Assembly: GCF_037975245.1 (NCBI RefSeq)
Contig: NC_092577.1
Coordinates: 17,627,898-17,691,897 of the forward strand
Length of the DNA: 64,000 nt
Direction: 5' to 3'
Origin: Apostichopus japonicus
Lineage: Eukaryota > Echinodermata > Holothuroidea > Aspidochirotida > Stichopodidae
Positions 36,922 through 49,833 of the stretch are shown piece by piece. The stretch's first letter is position 1. Every line of letters begins with the position of its first letter. The notes below the pieces were generated by a model. The model worked only from the letters and a program-made list of their open reading frames with translations. It did no database searches and was not told where the DNA came from. Position numbers and translations under genes: made by a program.

Positions 36922-37846
36922 GTGTGTAGAAAGTGTAAATGTTGATTGATGGTGAACTATTGAATGATATTAGAATTTTAAAAATCTAGTAGATAATTAC
37001 CTCTGAAAAACCTAAATATAACTTGGATGTTTTCAAAACCAAACTGTTAAAACTGTGTACCGAGCCAGACCAACTACTTTGGCTATCGTGACATTCATTT
37101 AGGCAAATAGATAAACACAAGTTTTCAATACAAGTTCAGTTTCACACCTTTTCACATCTTTTGCATATTGATCTGTCACAGTATACTATTCATTTACAAT
37201 TTCAACAAGAAGCTGCCCATCAGTGCTCCTCTCTGACTGAAGTTAAGTGAGTGAGAATTATATGTTTATATGTTCATAGATATCTGCGCAAGCATTCCAA
37301 GCCATGTCATGGCCACGAAAGGGTATGTTATCATATACATCGCAACTTTTTTTTTGGGCCGGTCCGTCTGTGCGCTCCGAATACAGGTTGTTCGCTGGTG
37401 CGTTTCAGCTATGGGGAATTGGTTGTAAAGTGTTTACTTATATACACGGAGTCGGTAGTTTGCATCTCATTCCTTGATAAAGCCTTAATCGGCGAAATAT
37501 TGGAACAAACAGCTTTGTATAATTTCTTACTTTGCTTGTTGAAGTCTCATATTCTACAATTCATCATATACACCAAGCATGTCAACATCCGCTCTTTCAT
37601 ACATATATATGTATATATTTAATATTACAACGCGCACACTATGTTTCCGGAACCATCTCTGCATACCAAATGGACTTTAACAAAGATTTCCGAGTTTTGG
37701 GACTGCATTTAGTGATAAAAGCTTCACACCAAACCCCTTCTTGGCGCATGTTGGCTTAAATGCGCCCAAGTGAATTCGCTCACACGATTTGCCTCCATTG
37801 TCATCCAGCAGAACCTAGCAATGGATGCTCAAAGCGAACGCACACA

Positions 37847-38000
37847 TTAATTCGTACTTACGACTAATTTGTAATAACGGATTTTTAATTCGTAATTATG
37901 AATTATTATTTAGTAATTACGAATTATTAATTCGTATTAACGGATTGGATTATTAATTCGTAGTTACGAATTTTTAATTCGTTAATTACGAATTATTATT
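37847..38000. repeat. Array of TTAATTCGTAATTACGAATTA palindromes
   Basis: About seven to eight copies of ATTCGTAATTACGAAT-like words, each partly self-complementary, separated by a few bases. Confidence 0.7.
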
Positions 38001-40033
38001 TTTTTCTTTGGCACTTATGGGCTTTCGTACTATTGTGCTCAATGAATAGGGATTAACGTCGCCGACAGAATTAGGTATGTTTGAAACAGCCGTTTCTAAC
38101 ATCGTAGTTTAAGACGTGATATTCGCCTTGCAGCGAAGGGGACGCAGGTACAGTGTTTGATGGCATAGAACTTTACTGTTTTTCGTTAATTTGGTTTCTA
38201 TTCAGTGTTTCTTTTCCCAACTTTTTTTCCACTTGTAGGGGTTATGTTCCACGGAGGATTAGTTTACTTTGAATAGTTGGCAACATTTTGAAGAAATTAA
38301 GTAAGTATTACTAAGCGTTTCTTTTGTCATTTTTTTTAAACGTACCGTTGGTTCCAACAGTGACAATTGGAAAATCATCCAACAACTTTGAAGCAGGGTC
38401 GGTTAAAAACAAAACATGTTTTTCGTCCGACTATTTTGAAAATGGATTTTAAAGCTCAACAATTTAAGTAATGCTTACCCTTAAATGCTGACGTCAAACA
38501 ATACATTTCGTATTAATTCCAATTAAAGATCCACAAAGGATAAAAATGTTTAGTTCAGCTTACCAAGGAGAAATAAAAACTGCATTTGCATGGTCGTTTT
38601 AACTATCCAAATACTTTACAAACAGATGGTTTCACAGAAACACCCCTTTTTCCAACCACCTGAGGAAAACCGTGTTTTATAGTACCATACAGTTCTTTAC
38701 ATTGATACAAACGTTACTTCTTACAACAGCTTCGCAACTTTTGTATGTGTCGCAATAGGTAAAGTTTTAACCGCGCAGCACATGTGTACCATTCATTATT
38801 TGCATATTACACCAAAAGACGGAATTCCTTTGCCGTGATTCAGATGTAGCAACAGGTGCACTGACGACCAACATAATGTATATCGGGAATGGTTGACAGT
38901 TGCTTGGTTACAGAAAGGCAGGGCAAATTCTCATCGTTCTACGTTAATTTTTTTATCCGCATTTCCCATTTTTATTGGACGGCGACGGAGGAAAGTTATT
39001 TGTTGGGAAGGGGAGGTGGGCAACGAATCTTTAATGTAAGGGTTGAGAAAGTATTAAAAAGCTCCACAAATTGTAGCTGCACTTACTGTTGATTTTACAT
39101 CATTTGTTTTGTATGGGGGGCATGGGTAGTGTGCGATAAATATGACTAACAGTAACATCAGAACCTATAGAATATGGTTGATCGGCATAAAATTAAAAAG
39201 TAAAGTAACAGTGATCCTGTCCAAACACATAAAGGCAGACATAAAATAGACGCGGTTTGCCCGATTAACCCTTAGTTTAGGCTTTTTTACATACAATGGA
39301 GACATCACAGTATAAATTACCGCCAATGAACATAAACGAAATCACGGGCTATTCAGTAATAAAAGTACTAATCTGTTCCAAACAGCATCACACGATGAAT
39401 GATAAAAGGTAAATGTTCCTCTTCATGGTCATTGTGTTATTAAAGTGAATTATTTAACAATTCTAGTTGTAAGGATTGAATGTAATTAACTATGCCATAA
39501 AAGAATATATATATCAAATTCAAATGCTCGTATGGCATTTCACTTAAAAGAATTAACGCACTAACATAACAAATTGTTAAAGTCCTCATCGTCAAAGCAA
39601 TCCTACATCGCAATAACATCACAATAACATAAAATATATATACTAAGCAGCAAAAGAATGGAATGAGCTAAATCCTACGATAAGACACACTGACGCGCTT
39701 CCAATTTAAAAAAAAAAAATATTACAATGCATTACAATGTTGTATTTACGAGAGATATGTTTTATCTACTCACTATACTTCAATGTTAGCGTTCTTGAAT
39801 ATTTTATGTTATGTTTTATTCTTATTTTCACTAGGTACTTTACATGTTTTCAGTTCTGACTTCTTTAATTGTAAATTACGTCTGCTGGACTTATGTAAGA
39901 TTAGCGTTTTCTTTTTGTCGCTCAGTGAGCCGCGTTCGTTAAGCTTTAACTACAGTACCACGGGGAATTACCGTCACACTCGACTACCTTTGGTAAAACC
40001 TTCTGGATGTGCCCGATGTATTTCTGACATTTT

Positions 40034-40620
40034 TCAGGAGTCATTCGTGCTTTCCAAAATTGTTACGCTTGCACTGCACAAGTCCGCCAAAGTTTGAGGT
40101 TTTGCCACGGTCCTTATGTAATGTTTCAGTTCATGCCAGACCATTTCAATGGGATTCAGATGTGGACTCTCTGCTGGTGTAGGCCACCATGGGATTGAAT
40201 GATAGTCCATAGTCCTTGGTGGAACGGCTTGTATGCTTAGGGTCGTTTTCCTGGATAAACCGATACTTTCCGTCCGGGAATGCCTCTCTAGCAAAAGGTA
40301 ATAAATTGTGACGAAGAATTTCTGTGGAAAACTCTGAATTCATAATTCCAGTAAATACGGTAATATCCTTTGCAGGATATCCCGTCTTTCCTTAATCTCT
40401 TGATGTATACTTTTTTTTTCTGTTCATTCAGTGTAAATCGTCCTTTGCTTCGTGGAAGGTCTGCCAAAGACTTTTTTTTCCAGCGAACGATAGTATTAAC
40501 AATACTCTTTCTATCTACGTGTAGCCCTTCCACTGCAAGAATTCTTACGATTTCAACAGTTTTCTTTTGTTTTTCCAAAATCTCACAATTTTCCGTCTCC
40601 ATTGAATGGATAAACGGGGC
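40034..40620 (-). pseudogene. Internally deleted Tc1-like transposase
   Basis: The N-terminal part shows helix-turn-helix features (VEIVRILAVEGLHVDRKSIV, WKKKSLADLPRSKGR). After KRLRKDGI the sequence jumps, in another frame, to FTGIMNSEFSTEIL and FIQENDPKHTSR, which carries the second Asp of the Tc1 DDE triad. It then runs to WWPTPAESPHLNPIEMVWHE, the third acidic site. The part with the first catalytic Asp is missing, and at least two frameshifts are present. The element is dead. Confidence 0.8.
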
Positions 40621-41122
40621 ATATTTTATACTGTGCGATAGAAACTGGAAAAATGTAAGCGATATCTTCGAAAGTAAGATCGTGAATGAAATGTTTGGTT
40701 TTACCAAATGCTCTACAGCACATCACTCTGTCAATAGCTTTTGTACTCCCTTTGAACAAACCGACAAATACTTGGTAGGCTATATCACCACCGATCAAGC
40801 GATTGACATGCGTTGACCCAATCGATAATTGGTGCACAATTGGAAGGAGATTATGGAACAGCGCAAGCGTCATCAATGAGCCTTCTCATTGGATTTAAGT
40901 TAAGTTTTTGTGCGACTGATGTAGGCCTATAGACCTATTCCTTGTTCAGACGGCGTACAAACTAGTCTTTGAAGACAACTGTGCACCTTCACAAACCAGT
41001 ATTACATAAAATACGAGGAGTGAGTTGCCTAAACCCTTAGGCAGGCATGCATTGACGATTTGAGTTAAGACAAACCAATCCTAACCTACCGTTCATACAA
41101 CATACAAATATTGAAATATCAT

Positions 41123-43380
41123 CATGAAACTGGAAGGGTTGGACTCTGGCGGCTATACTGCACAAAGATTGAAGAGCGAGACGGAAAAAGTAATCATGTA
41201 AGTATACATTTTGTTTTTACTTTTAACTGTGTAGTCTTTATACCAGTAACGCACGACCGTAGAGATGTACACTTCCTATTTATAAGAGCAGGCATGTTGT
41301 ACGATAATGAGAACCCCATGCAGGACCATGTTTCATATTTAGCTGGTTTAGAAAAGATGTTTGTAGAAGTTCATATGCTTTCATTAGTCTACAATACCAT
41401 GAAAAACACGAGATTCCGGTTTTGTGGGAATGGCGTTGAAAGAAACGCAGGTTTACCTTAAAATATTGCAAGAGCTTACATGTACAGTATCATGTGCACT
41501 GTATGCACGATCGCAGCCAGATACGATGACCGTGCAATTTGTCCCCTGTTTGGCGTACTGACGATAGGTTGATAAAAGATGCGAGTCTCGCTGATTTGCG
41601 ACTTTTCTTTACATGTATAATATATTCAATATCTTTAAGCGCTCTTTGAGTATTCAATTACAGAAAAAAACGGAAAGTTCTTGTCATGCAACATTTAGAC
41701 TAAGTTTTTAAATTTTATTTCCCTTCTTTTCTTCCTGGTGTTAAGTTGTGAAGGATACAACACCACCACGTGGCTTCACGCGTGTGAGGTAAGGCATCCG
41801 CAGACGAATCGAGCCTTACAAAGCCATGAAAGCCTACAACGTTTTCATGGGGTGTCAGTGCTTAGAGAAGATGGAAGTAATGGAGAACGACTTATAGTGT
41901 ATATCAATGACTCATACAATGGAAATGTAAGTTTGCATTTAACACTATACTGTACCCATTTCATTTCAGGTGATGACCACATGTCGACAAACTTTACGAT
42001 ACGAATTGATTGTGGAGTGTGCTTCTGAGCAGCACGCAGAGACAATGGAAGATATGCCAACTCCGACACCTTCGCCACCCCGCCGTTTGTGCCTGCCGCG
42101 GTTGAGGAGTAACCAAGCCCTGCCCCACGTTCCCCATTGCCGCCGCCTTTGGTACCGGATGTAGGAGCTGCTTCCACCAGCAGAACTTCAAGTGTGAGTA
42201 AATATGCTCACAACCAATTTTGTTATTTAATTCTGTCCTGTTGAGAAAAAAGTGAGTAGCAGGGCGTGCAGTAAACCTATGAGAAGCCATTAACCTGGAA
42301 GCCAACGAAACAACGAATATTGCATAGTTTTGTATAGTTTAAAAAAAAAAATTTATACAGTAGATAATCGTAAGGAGCGGTGAAAAAACTATGGTGAGGA
42401 CATGCGTGCGATTTTAGGCCAAAAATTGAATGGGTGTTATAATATCAAATACATTAAATTAATAATATTTGTCATCATATAATCTTATTGCATTTCGGCT
42501 AAGCAAAAGTCATCCACGAATACCGTGAGGAAACAAGTAAGTTCCTCTGAACTCTTAACATGTAGTATGTAATCATTGTGACTATTACATATATAATCTA
42601 TTGACTGTGCCGATCATTTTGTATACTGGCAATACCGATTATTTTCAATACTGACAATACGCATCATTTTGTTTATGACTTCTTAATTTTGTTCATGCTA
42701 CCAAAATGATCTGCTTTGGAAGGCCAGTATCTAGGATTTGCCAGGACATACCTTCCACAGAGGAAAGCGGGGATTAAGAAGACACCCGGGGTGATGAACC
42801 GGCATACGAGGTGCCAGAAGTTCCAGTTGAGGAAATGTACGAGGAGGAAATCAAGAAACTTAAAAAAACATTGACAGACTTCATTAACGAATCGAACAAA
42901 AGATATACGACACTGTATTGTAACTTATATTGCACTATATTGCACTTAGTATTGCAACTAAAAGAGCTGACGAAAAACAGACCAGATCCCTTGTAGGCGG
43001 CGGTCCCATTGAATGCAATGGACAGAACTCCTGCCAGAGTGCCAATTGGAGAGCTAAACCAGAACACACCCCACAACACCCTTCCAAGTCACCGGTTTCG
43101 GAGCCTCTTAAGATGTCCTTGTCTGTTTTTGCAACAACCCCAAATGAGGTCGGGAGAAGATTGGCCAAGTTTTAATTTTCAAATGAGGAGAGATCAGAAC
43201 GTAACTGCAATGGGATTAGGCAAACCAGCTCTCCCTCAGGAATGCGCAAAGACTTGTTCGAAATAGTTAAAACTCCCGTCCAGCAACATGAAGCGGTGTG
43301 GAAGCAGGTTGCTAAAGCCCTGGACGCAGAAATCCGCATACATGAAGAAGAAGCTGATGCTCGTTGATGGAGTTTCATTT
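41123..43380 (+). pseudogene. Unidentified multi-exon gene, probably decaying
   Basis: Exon 1: ATG near 41,124, MKLEGLDSGGYTAQRLKSET, ending CAT/GTAAGT near 41,198. Exon 2 (about 41,745-41,929) follows a pyrimidine-rich acceptor and gives CEGYNTTTWLHACEVRH and GERLIVYINDSYNGN, ending at GTAAGT. Exon 3 (from about 41,970, after CATTTCATTTCAG) joins in phase: VMTTCRQTLRYELIVECASE, then a proline-rich part with a frame change. Near 42,740-42,990 an acidic segment and a likely coiled coil appear (PEVPVEEMYEEEIKKLKKTL). Near 43,060-43,375 the frame gives ATTPNEVGRRLAKF, a stop, and KTPVQQHEAVWKQVAKALDA. AATAAA follows at about 43,395. No family was recognised. Several stops suggest decay or unrecognised introns. 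Confidence 0.4.
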
Positions 43381-43887
43381 ATATATTTTTTATGAATAAA
43401 TTATTCATAACTGTTTTGGTCAAAGTTGATACATAATAATATTACCTGTCATCTCATTACCCCACTTTTAATTAAGTGTTACATTTCTAAAATATACTGC
43501 ACAAAAACTTCAGAAACATAGCATTGTGTCGTTCATTTTCATGTCTACTTTAATTTTGTCGTAAATGTATTACATGTCATGATACAAAATATTGCTGACA
43601 TAAGTATCAAAATAAACTAAGTGTGATCAATATAGAAAGTATATAGAATTATCTGCCTATGACTGTAATGTGGATGGAAGATATAGAACTACTCCCATTT
43701 TGTCGCCGTCCCATTGGCTACACCCTGGTCCACCTCAGTACTCCAACCACCTCACAAACCGCCCAACTCCCGTGTCTCCGACCAAACTAAAAGATAAAGG
43801 ACGCGCACGATGAATAGAACACGAAATCGGCTCACTAACCCGTGATTCTCTCAGACCGGAACAAATCATGAAACCACCTTTTCAACC

Positions 43888-44285
43888 CTTTCTGAATGGC
43901 CAGGCCCATGTACCCAGCCAGCAAGCCGACGTCGGGCCGCCGGCGGCATACCAGCGGCATATCGGCAGCGGCAAACCGCTTAATACCCGCCGGTGGGCCG
44001 ACGTCGGCTAACATGCGGCTTGCCGACGTCGGCCTGCCGCCGGCGGGCCGACGGCGGTGAGCAGGCGGCAAGCCGCCCTCGGTAAAGGAGCGGTTTACCG
44101 CCGGCGGGCCGACGGCGGTGAGCAGGCGGCAAGCCGCCCGCGGTAAAGGAGCGGTTTACCGCCGGCGGTGAGCAGGCGGCAAGCCGCCCGCGGTAAAGGA
44201 GCGGTTTACCGCCGGCGGATGAAGGCCGAGATGCCACCGGCGGTAAGTAAGCGGCATACCGCCGGGGAGCCGGAGGCGTCATGCC
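43888..44285. repeat. GC-rich tandem/palindromic array
   Basis: There are about three units of roughly 60 bp with hairpin words GCGGCAAGCCGC, GCGGTTTACCGC and CCGCCGGCGG. GC content is far above the surroundings. It starts near TACCCAGCCAGCAAGCCGAC. A related, inverted array lies at 57,170-57,420. Confidence 0.8.
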
Positions 44286-44507
44286 GATATCGCTTACTTT
44301 ACGTATTTAAGCCGTTTTGAGTGACCTGTTCATATCGTAAGCTGGAAATTTATCGGTAATAGATAAGCAAGTTAAATTTGCCGTCAGATTATCGTTCTAT
44401 ATAATCCTAAATACAGATCCGCTTGGACTTATGGATTACGTGTTAATTCACTGCAAATGTTAAATATATGAATATAACACCGGCCGTTCCGATCCAGTAA
44501 AGCTGCA

Positions 44508-44744
44508 TCGGCGCCGCGTGTATATGGCAAAGCCATATAGGACAGACACCGCATATATCCTCGTATTAATATCCTCGTATTAATTCGAATTCATACGTGT
44601 ATTAAATCATATATTGCATGTCTTATATATGTCACCCGCATTAGCCTCGCCAGTTCAATAAATGAGAGATGACAAAGTTAGTCTCTATATTGACGTACGC
44701 CCTGGCCAACGTACTAAATGTAGACCACATCATGACTTAATACG

Positions 44745-44778
<34 letters not shown>

Positions 44779-44812
44779 CGTATTAAGTCATGATGTGGTC
44801 TACATTTAGTAC

Positions 44813-44863
<51 letters not shown>

Positions 44864-45560
44864 GAATTAAACCGTTGCATGGACTTACCCAGGGGAGCAA
44901 TCACTCCCCAACCCTCCACTTTGGAGTACCCCGAAAATTCAAATCAAATAGTAAAAAGTAGGAAATATCATGAAAGCCTTCTATTCCGGATGAAGGACGC
45001 TAAGCGACCCTTCTCAATCTTACCCCTGGAAGTTAATTCGTCAACTACACACGGAGGCTTAATAGGAACAAAGGAAGGAAAAAAGTTGTCCTCAAATCTC
45101 AAAATGTTGATTTTTTTATCTCATAATTTTTAACTTTCTATCTCAAAATGTTGAGATTAAAAATAAAACAAATATCTTTTCATCCTATCAAGTATATTAA
45201 AATATTAAAAATATTAAAATATTGACTTTAAAGTCAAAATGTTGACCTTTTATTGTACCTTTTATGTCACGAATTTGACTTTAACAATCAAAATTTGGAG
45301 ATAAAAGGTCAAGATTCTGACATTTTGTATACCTTTTGGGTTAAAAATTTTGAGGAATTAATCCTCATATGTATTCGAATTAATTCGTGTTTATAAGCGA
45401 ATTAATACGCGGATATATTTAGACCTTATGATTGGTTAAAAATAAATACACGTATTTGTTCGAATTTAATTATACGCGTATATATTCAAATTAATACGCG
45501 GATATATTATGCAGTGTTTGTCTTACATGGCTTCCCATACGCGTTTGCCGCCGATCACGT
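44508..45560. mobile_element. Inverted-repeat element (MITE-like) of about 1.05 kb
   Basis: The left end has AAGCCATATAGGACAGACAC, then CGCATATATCCTCGTATTAA. The right end, reverse complemented, has AAGCCATGTAAGACAAACAC, then TAATATATCCGCGTATTAA. About 60 bp are similar at each end. The middle holds the 44,709-44,814 palindrome, a TA microsatellite and GACTTTAAAGTC-like words. No coding part and no clear target duplication. Confidence 0.5.
44709..44814. repeat. Perfect palindrome with AT loop (38-bp arms)
   Basis: The left arm (44,709-44,746) and right arm (44,777-44,814) are exact reverse complements; arms contain GTACTAAATGTAGACCACAT. The 30-bp loop is (AT)n. A (TA)n microsatellite follows to about 44,863. 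Confidence 0.9.
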
Positions 45561-46419
45561 ATACTTGAAGCCTACGCGAGACGTTGCTATCCGTCATCGA
45601 ACCAGAACACAAGGAAAGTGAACCAGACGATATTTGTTTCGACGCATGCGCTCATGCCAGAAGTAGTGGCAATGTGGGCGCGGCTATAACATTGTGCATG
45701 CGCATAAGGGAGAAAAGAGAGAAAGCGCCAAGTTATGAAGTGCAAGAAAAGTCGGAAAGTTGATCATTCAAGCTAACGAAACAGAATGAGGTAAGTCGTG
45801 TCAATTGTTGTAATTCCTTAATAAAGAACTTAATGAGTTGATTTGGTGGGATTTACTGCTTAATTGATAAAGAGTAATAGCTGTTCAAATTTCTTCCAAA
45901 TGTCAAATAAAAATATAGAAAAAAAAAAAATTCTACCTGTTAAAAAAGTGCATTTACAGTGGCAAACGGGAGCTCAGTCTTATCGGGAACGGCCAGAAAA
46001 ATTGTGTACATGTTTAGTACCACTATAGTAGTACTGAGGGCCCCTACTGCAGGCTTACTAAAATTAGTACTAGGCCTACATTTTTAAAAATGTTTACCAA
46101 ATTTAGCAAAGAAATATAGGAGATCAATGAAATTCCCAGCAGAAAAAAAAAGTTAATTATAATTCACATGTACACATGGCATCTAGACTTCATCGCTGGT
46201 CTTATTTATAGGTCAGGGTCAGACAGTAGGTGTGTATATGCATCAACGAAAATTTGTACAGCAAAATTTGGAGCATTTTTAATTATTCTTTTCCTCAAGA
46301 TTGAAGGTGAAGCACATATTATTTTAGAGAAATGCAATAAAAATTAGCCAAGCAGTAGCAATATTAAGTTAAAACAGCTGATATTTTTATAATATTCTCA
46401 GAGGCTAGGCATTGGCATA

Positions 46420-46955
46420 CAAAAAAATCCTGATGTTTATGTTCCTTTGAATTTAAATTAAATGTTGCCAATGGGTCTAATTTTTAATTGCTACAATTGG
46501 CATCTTTCAAACTCAATCTTGAAGTATTAAATGAGTCAATGATATTTTTATGAATACTCCAGTTTCCAAAATATATGGCCTACAAAGAAATCCTGATGTT
46601 TATTTTCCTTTGATTTTAAATTGTTGTTAGGCCTAGGTATGAAAATCTAATTTCTTTTAAATGTTAGGCCTAGAATTGGCATCGTTCATACTCAATCTTG
46701 ATTTATTAAATGAATCCATGATACTTTTTTATGAACACTCCAGTTTTCAACATATGTGGCCTGCAATATCGCCCACAAAGAAATCGTGATGTTTATGTTC
46801 CTTTGATTTTAAGTTGTTGTTAGGCCTATGGAAGTCTAATTTTTTTTATTTGTAAGCCTAGAATTGGCATTGTTCATACTCAATCTTGAAGTATTAAATG
46901 AGTCCATGATATTTTAATGGACACTCCAGTTTCCAACATAAATGGCCTAGCCTAA
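46420..46955. repeat. Tandem repeat, three units of about 160-190 bp
   Basis: Units begin AAATCCTGATGTTTATGTTC (46,425), a near copy at 46,588, and AAATCGTGATGTTTATGTTC (about 46,780). Each contains CTCAATCTTGA.GTATTAAATG and ACACTCCAGTTT.CAACATA. Confidence 0.8.
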
Positions 46956-47632
46956 CACGATGTCCACCCTCTGCGGGTAGCACATGGGTCCATACTCAAG
47001 ACAAATCCCCAATAATGAGCCAAGTAATTTTACCAAATTTTGAAGTATCAATACATCTTGATTCCTAGCATAAAGCATATTTATGCTGGTGTAGCAAAGG
47101 CTATTTAATTCAATTTTATATATGATATGTTTAATTTTGATAGCCTACTTACCAACCACAGGCTTCTAACTATACTAGCACATCCTTTGCTTCATAATGC
47201 ATATAACTTGGACTTTATATATACTGCTTAGCCAAACCTGGGTTAGGTCAGACCTAGTCATTTAGGGCATAGCCTATAGCTACATAAATACCATGAAAAT
47301 AGATCTTCCCCATCTAACCGATGACAGTATAATTATACTAGAGTACACCTGGACCAGGGCTACCAGTAAGGGGTACAGGGCCCATTTTAATTTTGAGCAG
47401 TTATTAGTAGCAGTACAGCATTACAACTTACATGTGCAATGAAACAGGTTTCAGCCTGAGAAATTAATTCTTAAAAACTTGAAGTATGTTCAGACTAAAA
47501 GCAGCATATGGTGAATATAACATCCTATTACTAGGCCTTGCCTACCTACTGCATAGACATGATTGGGTATCTGAACAAATTTCAGCCTTGCATAACATTA
47601 ATACTAATAACAATGACATATAACTATGGCCG

Positions 47633-47869
47633 TGGCTATTCTTACGACTAGTCGTAACAATTATTTATAAACTATTCTTACGACATTTGCGAATTCAAAC
47701 ACAGTAAAGTAAATAAAGCAACTGCGCATGTAGTAGGGGTAACCCTAACCCTAACCGGAAATTATTGTTACTCCTAGTTGTAAAAATAGTACTCCTATTG
47801 TAAAAATAGCCATGTTAAAGCAACTGCGCATTTATAAATTATTCTTACAACTAGTCGTAAGAATAGCCA
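47633..47869. mobile_element. MITE with TGGCTATTCTTACGACTAGT ends
   Basis: The terminal 25 bp are inverted repeats (TGGCTATTCTTACGACTAGT and the reverse complement of ACTAGTCGTAAGAATAGCCA). The 237-bp element has internal relatives of its own ends and a short telomere-like CCCTAACCCTAACC at 47,743. No target duplication was seen. Confidence 0.65.
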
Positions 47870-49833
47870 CTTTGTATTACTGTACTATAGGCCTACCCAG
47901 CATTATTTGCTCATGTTTTTCTTCCAATAAGAATACTTTGTATATTTTGCCTAGGCTACATAATGATACTGACATGATTGTTACTTCCTAGCATTCTTTC
48001 CATGTACAGTAATACCAATTAATATACACTCATAATACTAACTAATAAACAAATCGAGCGCATTGTACAATAACTCTAGGCCATTCAAACTAGAGTTGGG
48101 TTTCTCCAACCCCAGCTTTATATAACTTTTGAATAATATGATACAACTTTTGCAAGTTTTGTACATAGGACTACAGTGGTAATACTAGTTCTATTCTATA
48201 GCCTTTGAACTACAAAGGCTAGAATAATAGGACTAGTACAACAACTAGGCCTACTGTACTTGCTGCTAGACCTACCACATATTATTAAATAGCCTACACA
48301 GGATCGATTAAAAGTGCCTTACCTAGTCTAAAGCCTAGGCTAAAATTCATGTCAAAGTTCTCGACAGGGTATGGTACATACTCGTCGTGAATTGCTGTAT
48401 ACCACTGAAAATGCGGCCTATTAATAACCCATTGATATAAGGCCTAAACTCACGAGCTTATTTGACCGTGTGTTTGTCTCTAGCTTAGACACGTTAGGCC
48501 TACTAACTGTGTAACATAAATCTAAACATAAATCTGATCGCGTACGAAAGCCTAGCCAGACTTTAGAGGCCCAACGTGACCTAGAATAATTCAGCTTGAC
48601 TCGCTGATTTAATTAAGCAGGAAAGTTACTACATGCGACACACAACGTATGTAGACTGTATCCTTTCAGTACGCCTAATCTATGTCAAACCGAAATGCGT
48701 ACTCGCATGTTTGAATGTATCACAGATTATGCAAAATTCACTACTGTTATCGGTAAAAAAATAACCTTTAAACTGGCCTAACACAGTACCAGCACAACAC
48801 TGAAGTACGTCAATGTGGGAGATGCACGCAAGGTACGTGCAAAATGCGATCTGCTTTGAAAAGAAATGGAACTGACCAGAGCACGCTTCGATATTTCGGC
48901 TACATTTCTGTCAAACGAACCATTGGATTCGTAATCTATGTTGAAACGAGTTATGCTATAGTCCAAAATATGGTCATCTATTTTTACTTATTGGGCTCAG
49001 TACGTGAACTGACTGTAAACAGTTCAACACAAGTGAATATGCTAAAACTGTAGTAATGTTCTACCTTGAAGTATTTCACCAAACATGCAGATATATATAT
49101 ATATGAAAAAATCTAGGCAGCCAACTGAGCACAGTTAATTTTTTTCAAAAAGAATTGGGACAAACTGCCTAAAAGGCATACACCATTTTTTCCTTCTAGA
49201 AGTAGGACTTTCCCGTTTAAGGGTTGTAATTTGTAGCCGCTTTCAGCCACCCTTGACTATGGAATGGGACTTGCCTTAATGTGAAAAGTTCCCTCCTGCA
49301 CTCACACCTTGAAAAATAACATTCATAGAAACAGTATTGCTTGCAAAGGTTGTAAAGTTAAAACTCCCCTTTATTTAACGAATAATTTGGCAATCAACAA
49401 ATGCTAACTGAATTTCTGTTACTAAAATATACATTTTAACATTCGAAACCATAAGATAAAGAAGCTAAAATAGTGAAGAAAGGCTTATTTAAAATGGACA
49501 TGGTATAAATACATATATGATGCATTACACTTATTACTTATCTAATAGACTGAAGGATACTGGTGAACAATTTGCAATTGGGATTTGGTTTTCAACAAGT
49601 AATACAGAAACAAGGCAAATTTTTGAAACAACTTCACACAATCATTTTAAGCATTGTAATCAGGTGTCCCTTTTTGTGTATCGGTTCCTTCTCTCCAATA
49701 GGGTCTTTGATGGGGACTTAATTGTCCTTCCTGATCCTTTTTTCTACAAAACTAAACTAAACATTCACCACCTAATCTATACTGTATGTACTGTAACTGT
49801 TCCAAACTTGGTTTATCTCCCTGATAGCTCATC

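Larger units (their letters stand above)
33991..40033. other. Long interval with few features
   Basis: Apart from the candidate exon at 36,874-36,921 and the repeat at 37,847-38,000, no supported gene is seen in 6 kb. ATCGCGATAATAACGAT near 34,050 may be a transposon end. Confidence 0.4.
45561..49833. other. Non-coding interval upstream of the transposase gene
   Basis: No supported coding sequence. A possible 5' UTR exon ends ACAGAATGAG/GTAAGTCG near 45,791. There is a tandem repeat at 46,420-46,955, a MITE at 47,633-47,869, and many TAGGCCTA-type words. Confidence 0.4.

Noticed and set aside
43980-44282. Arg/Pro-rich open frame
   Set aside because: Product of the GC-rich tandem array; peptide repeats simply follow the DNA repeat.
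47741-47756. Interstitial telomere
   Set aside because: Only about two and a half CCCTAA units, within a MITE; too short for a telomere fusion site.
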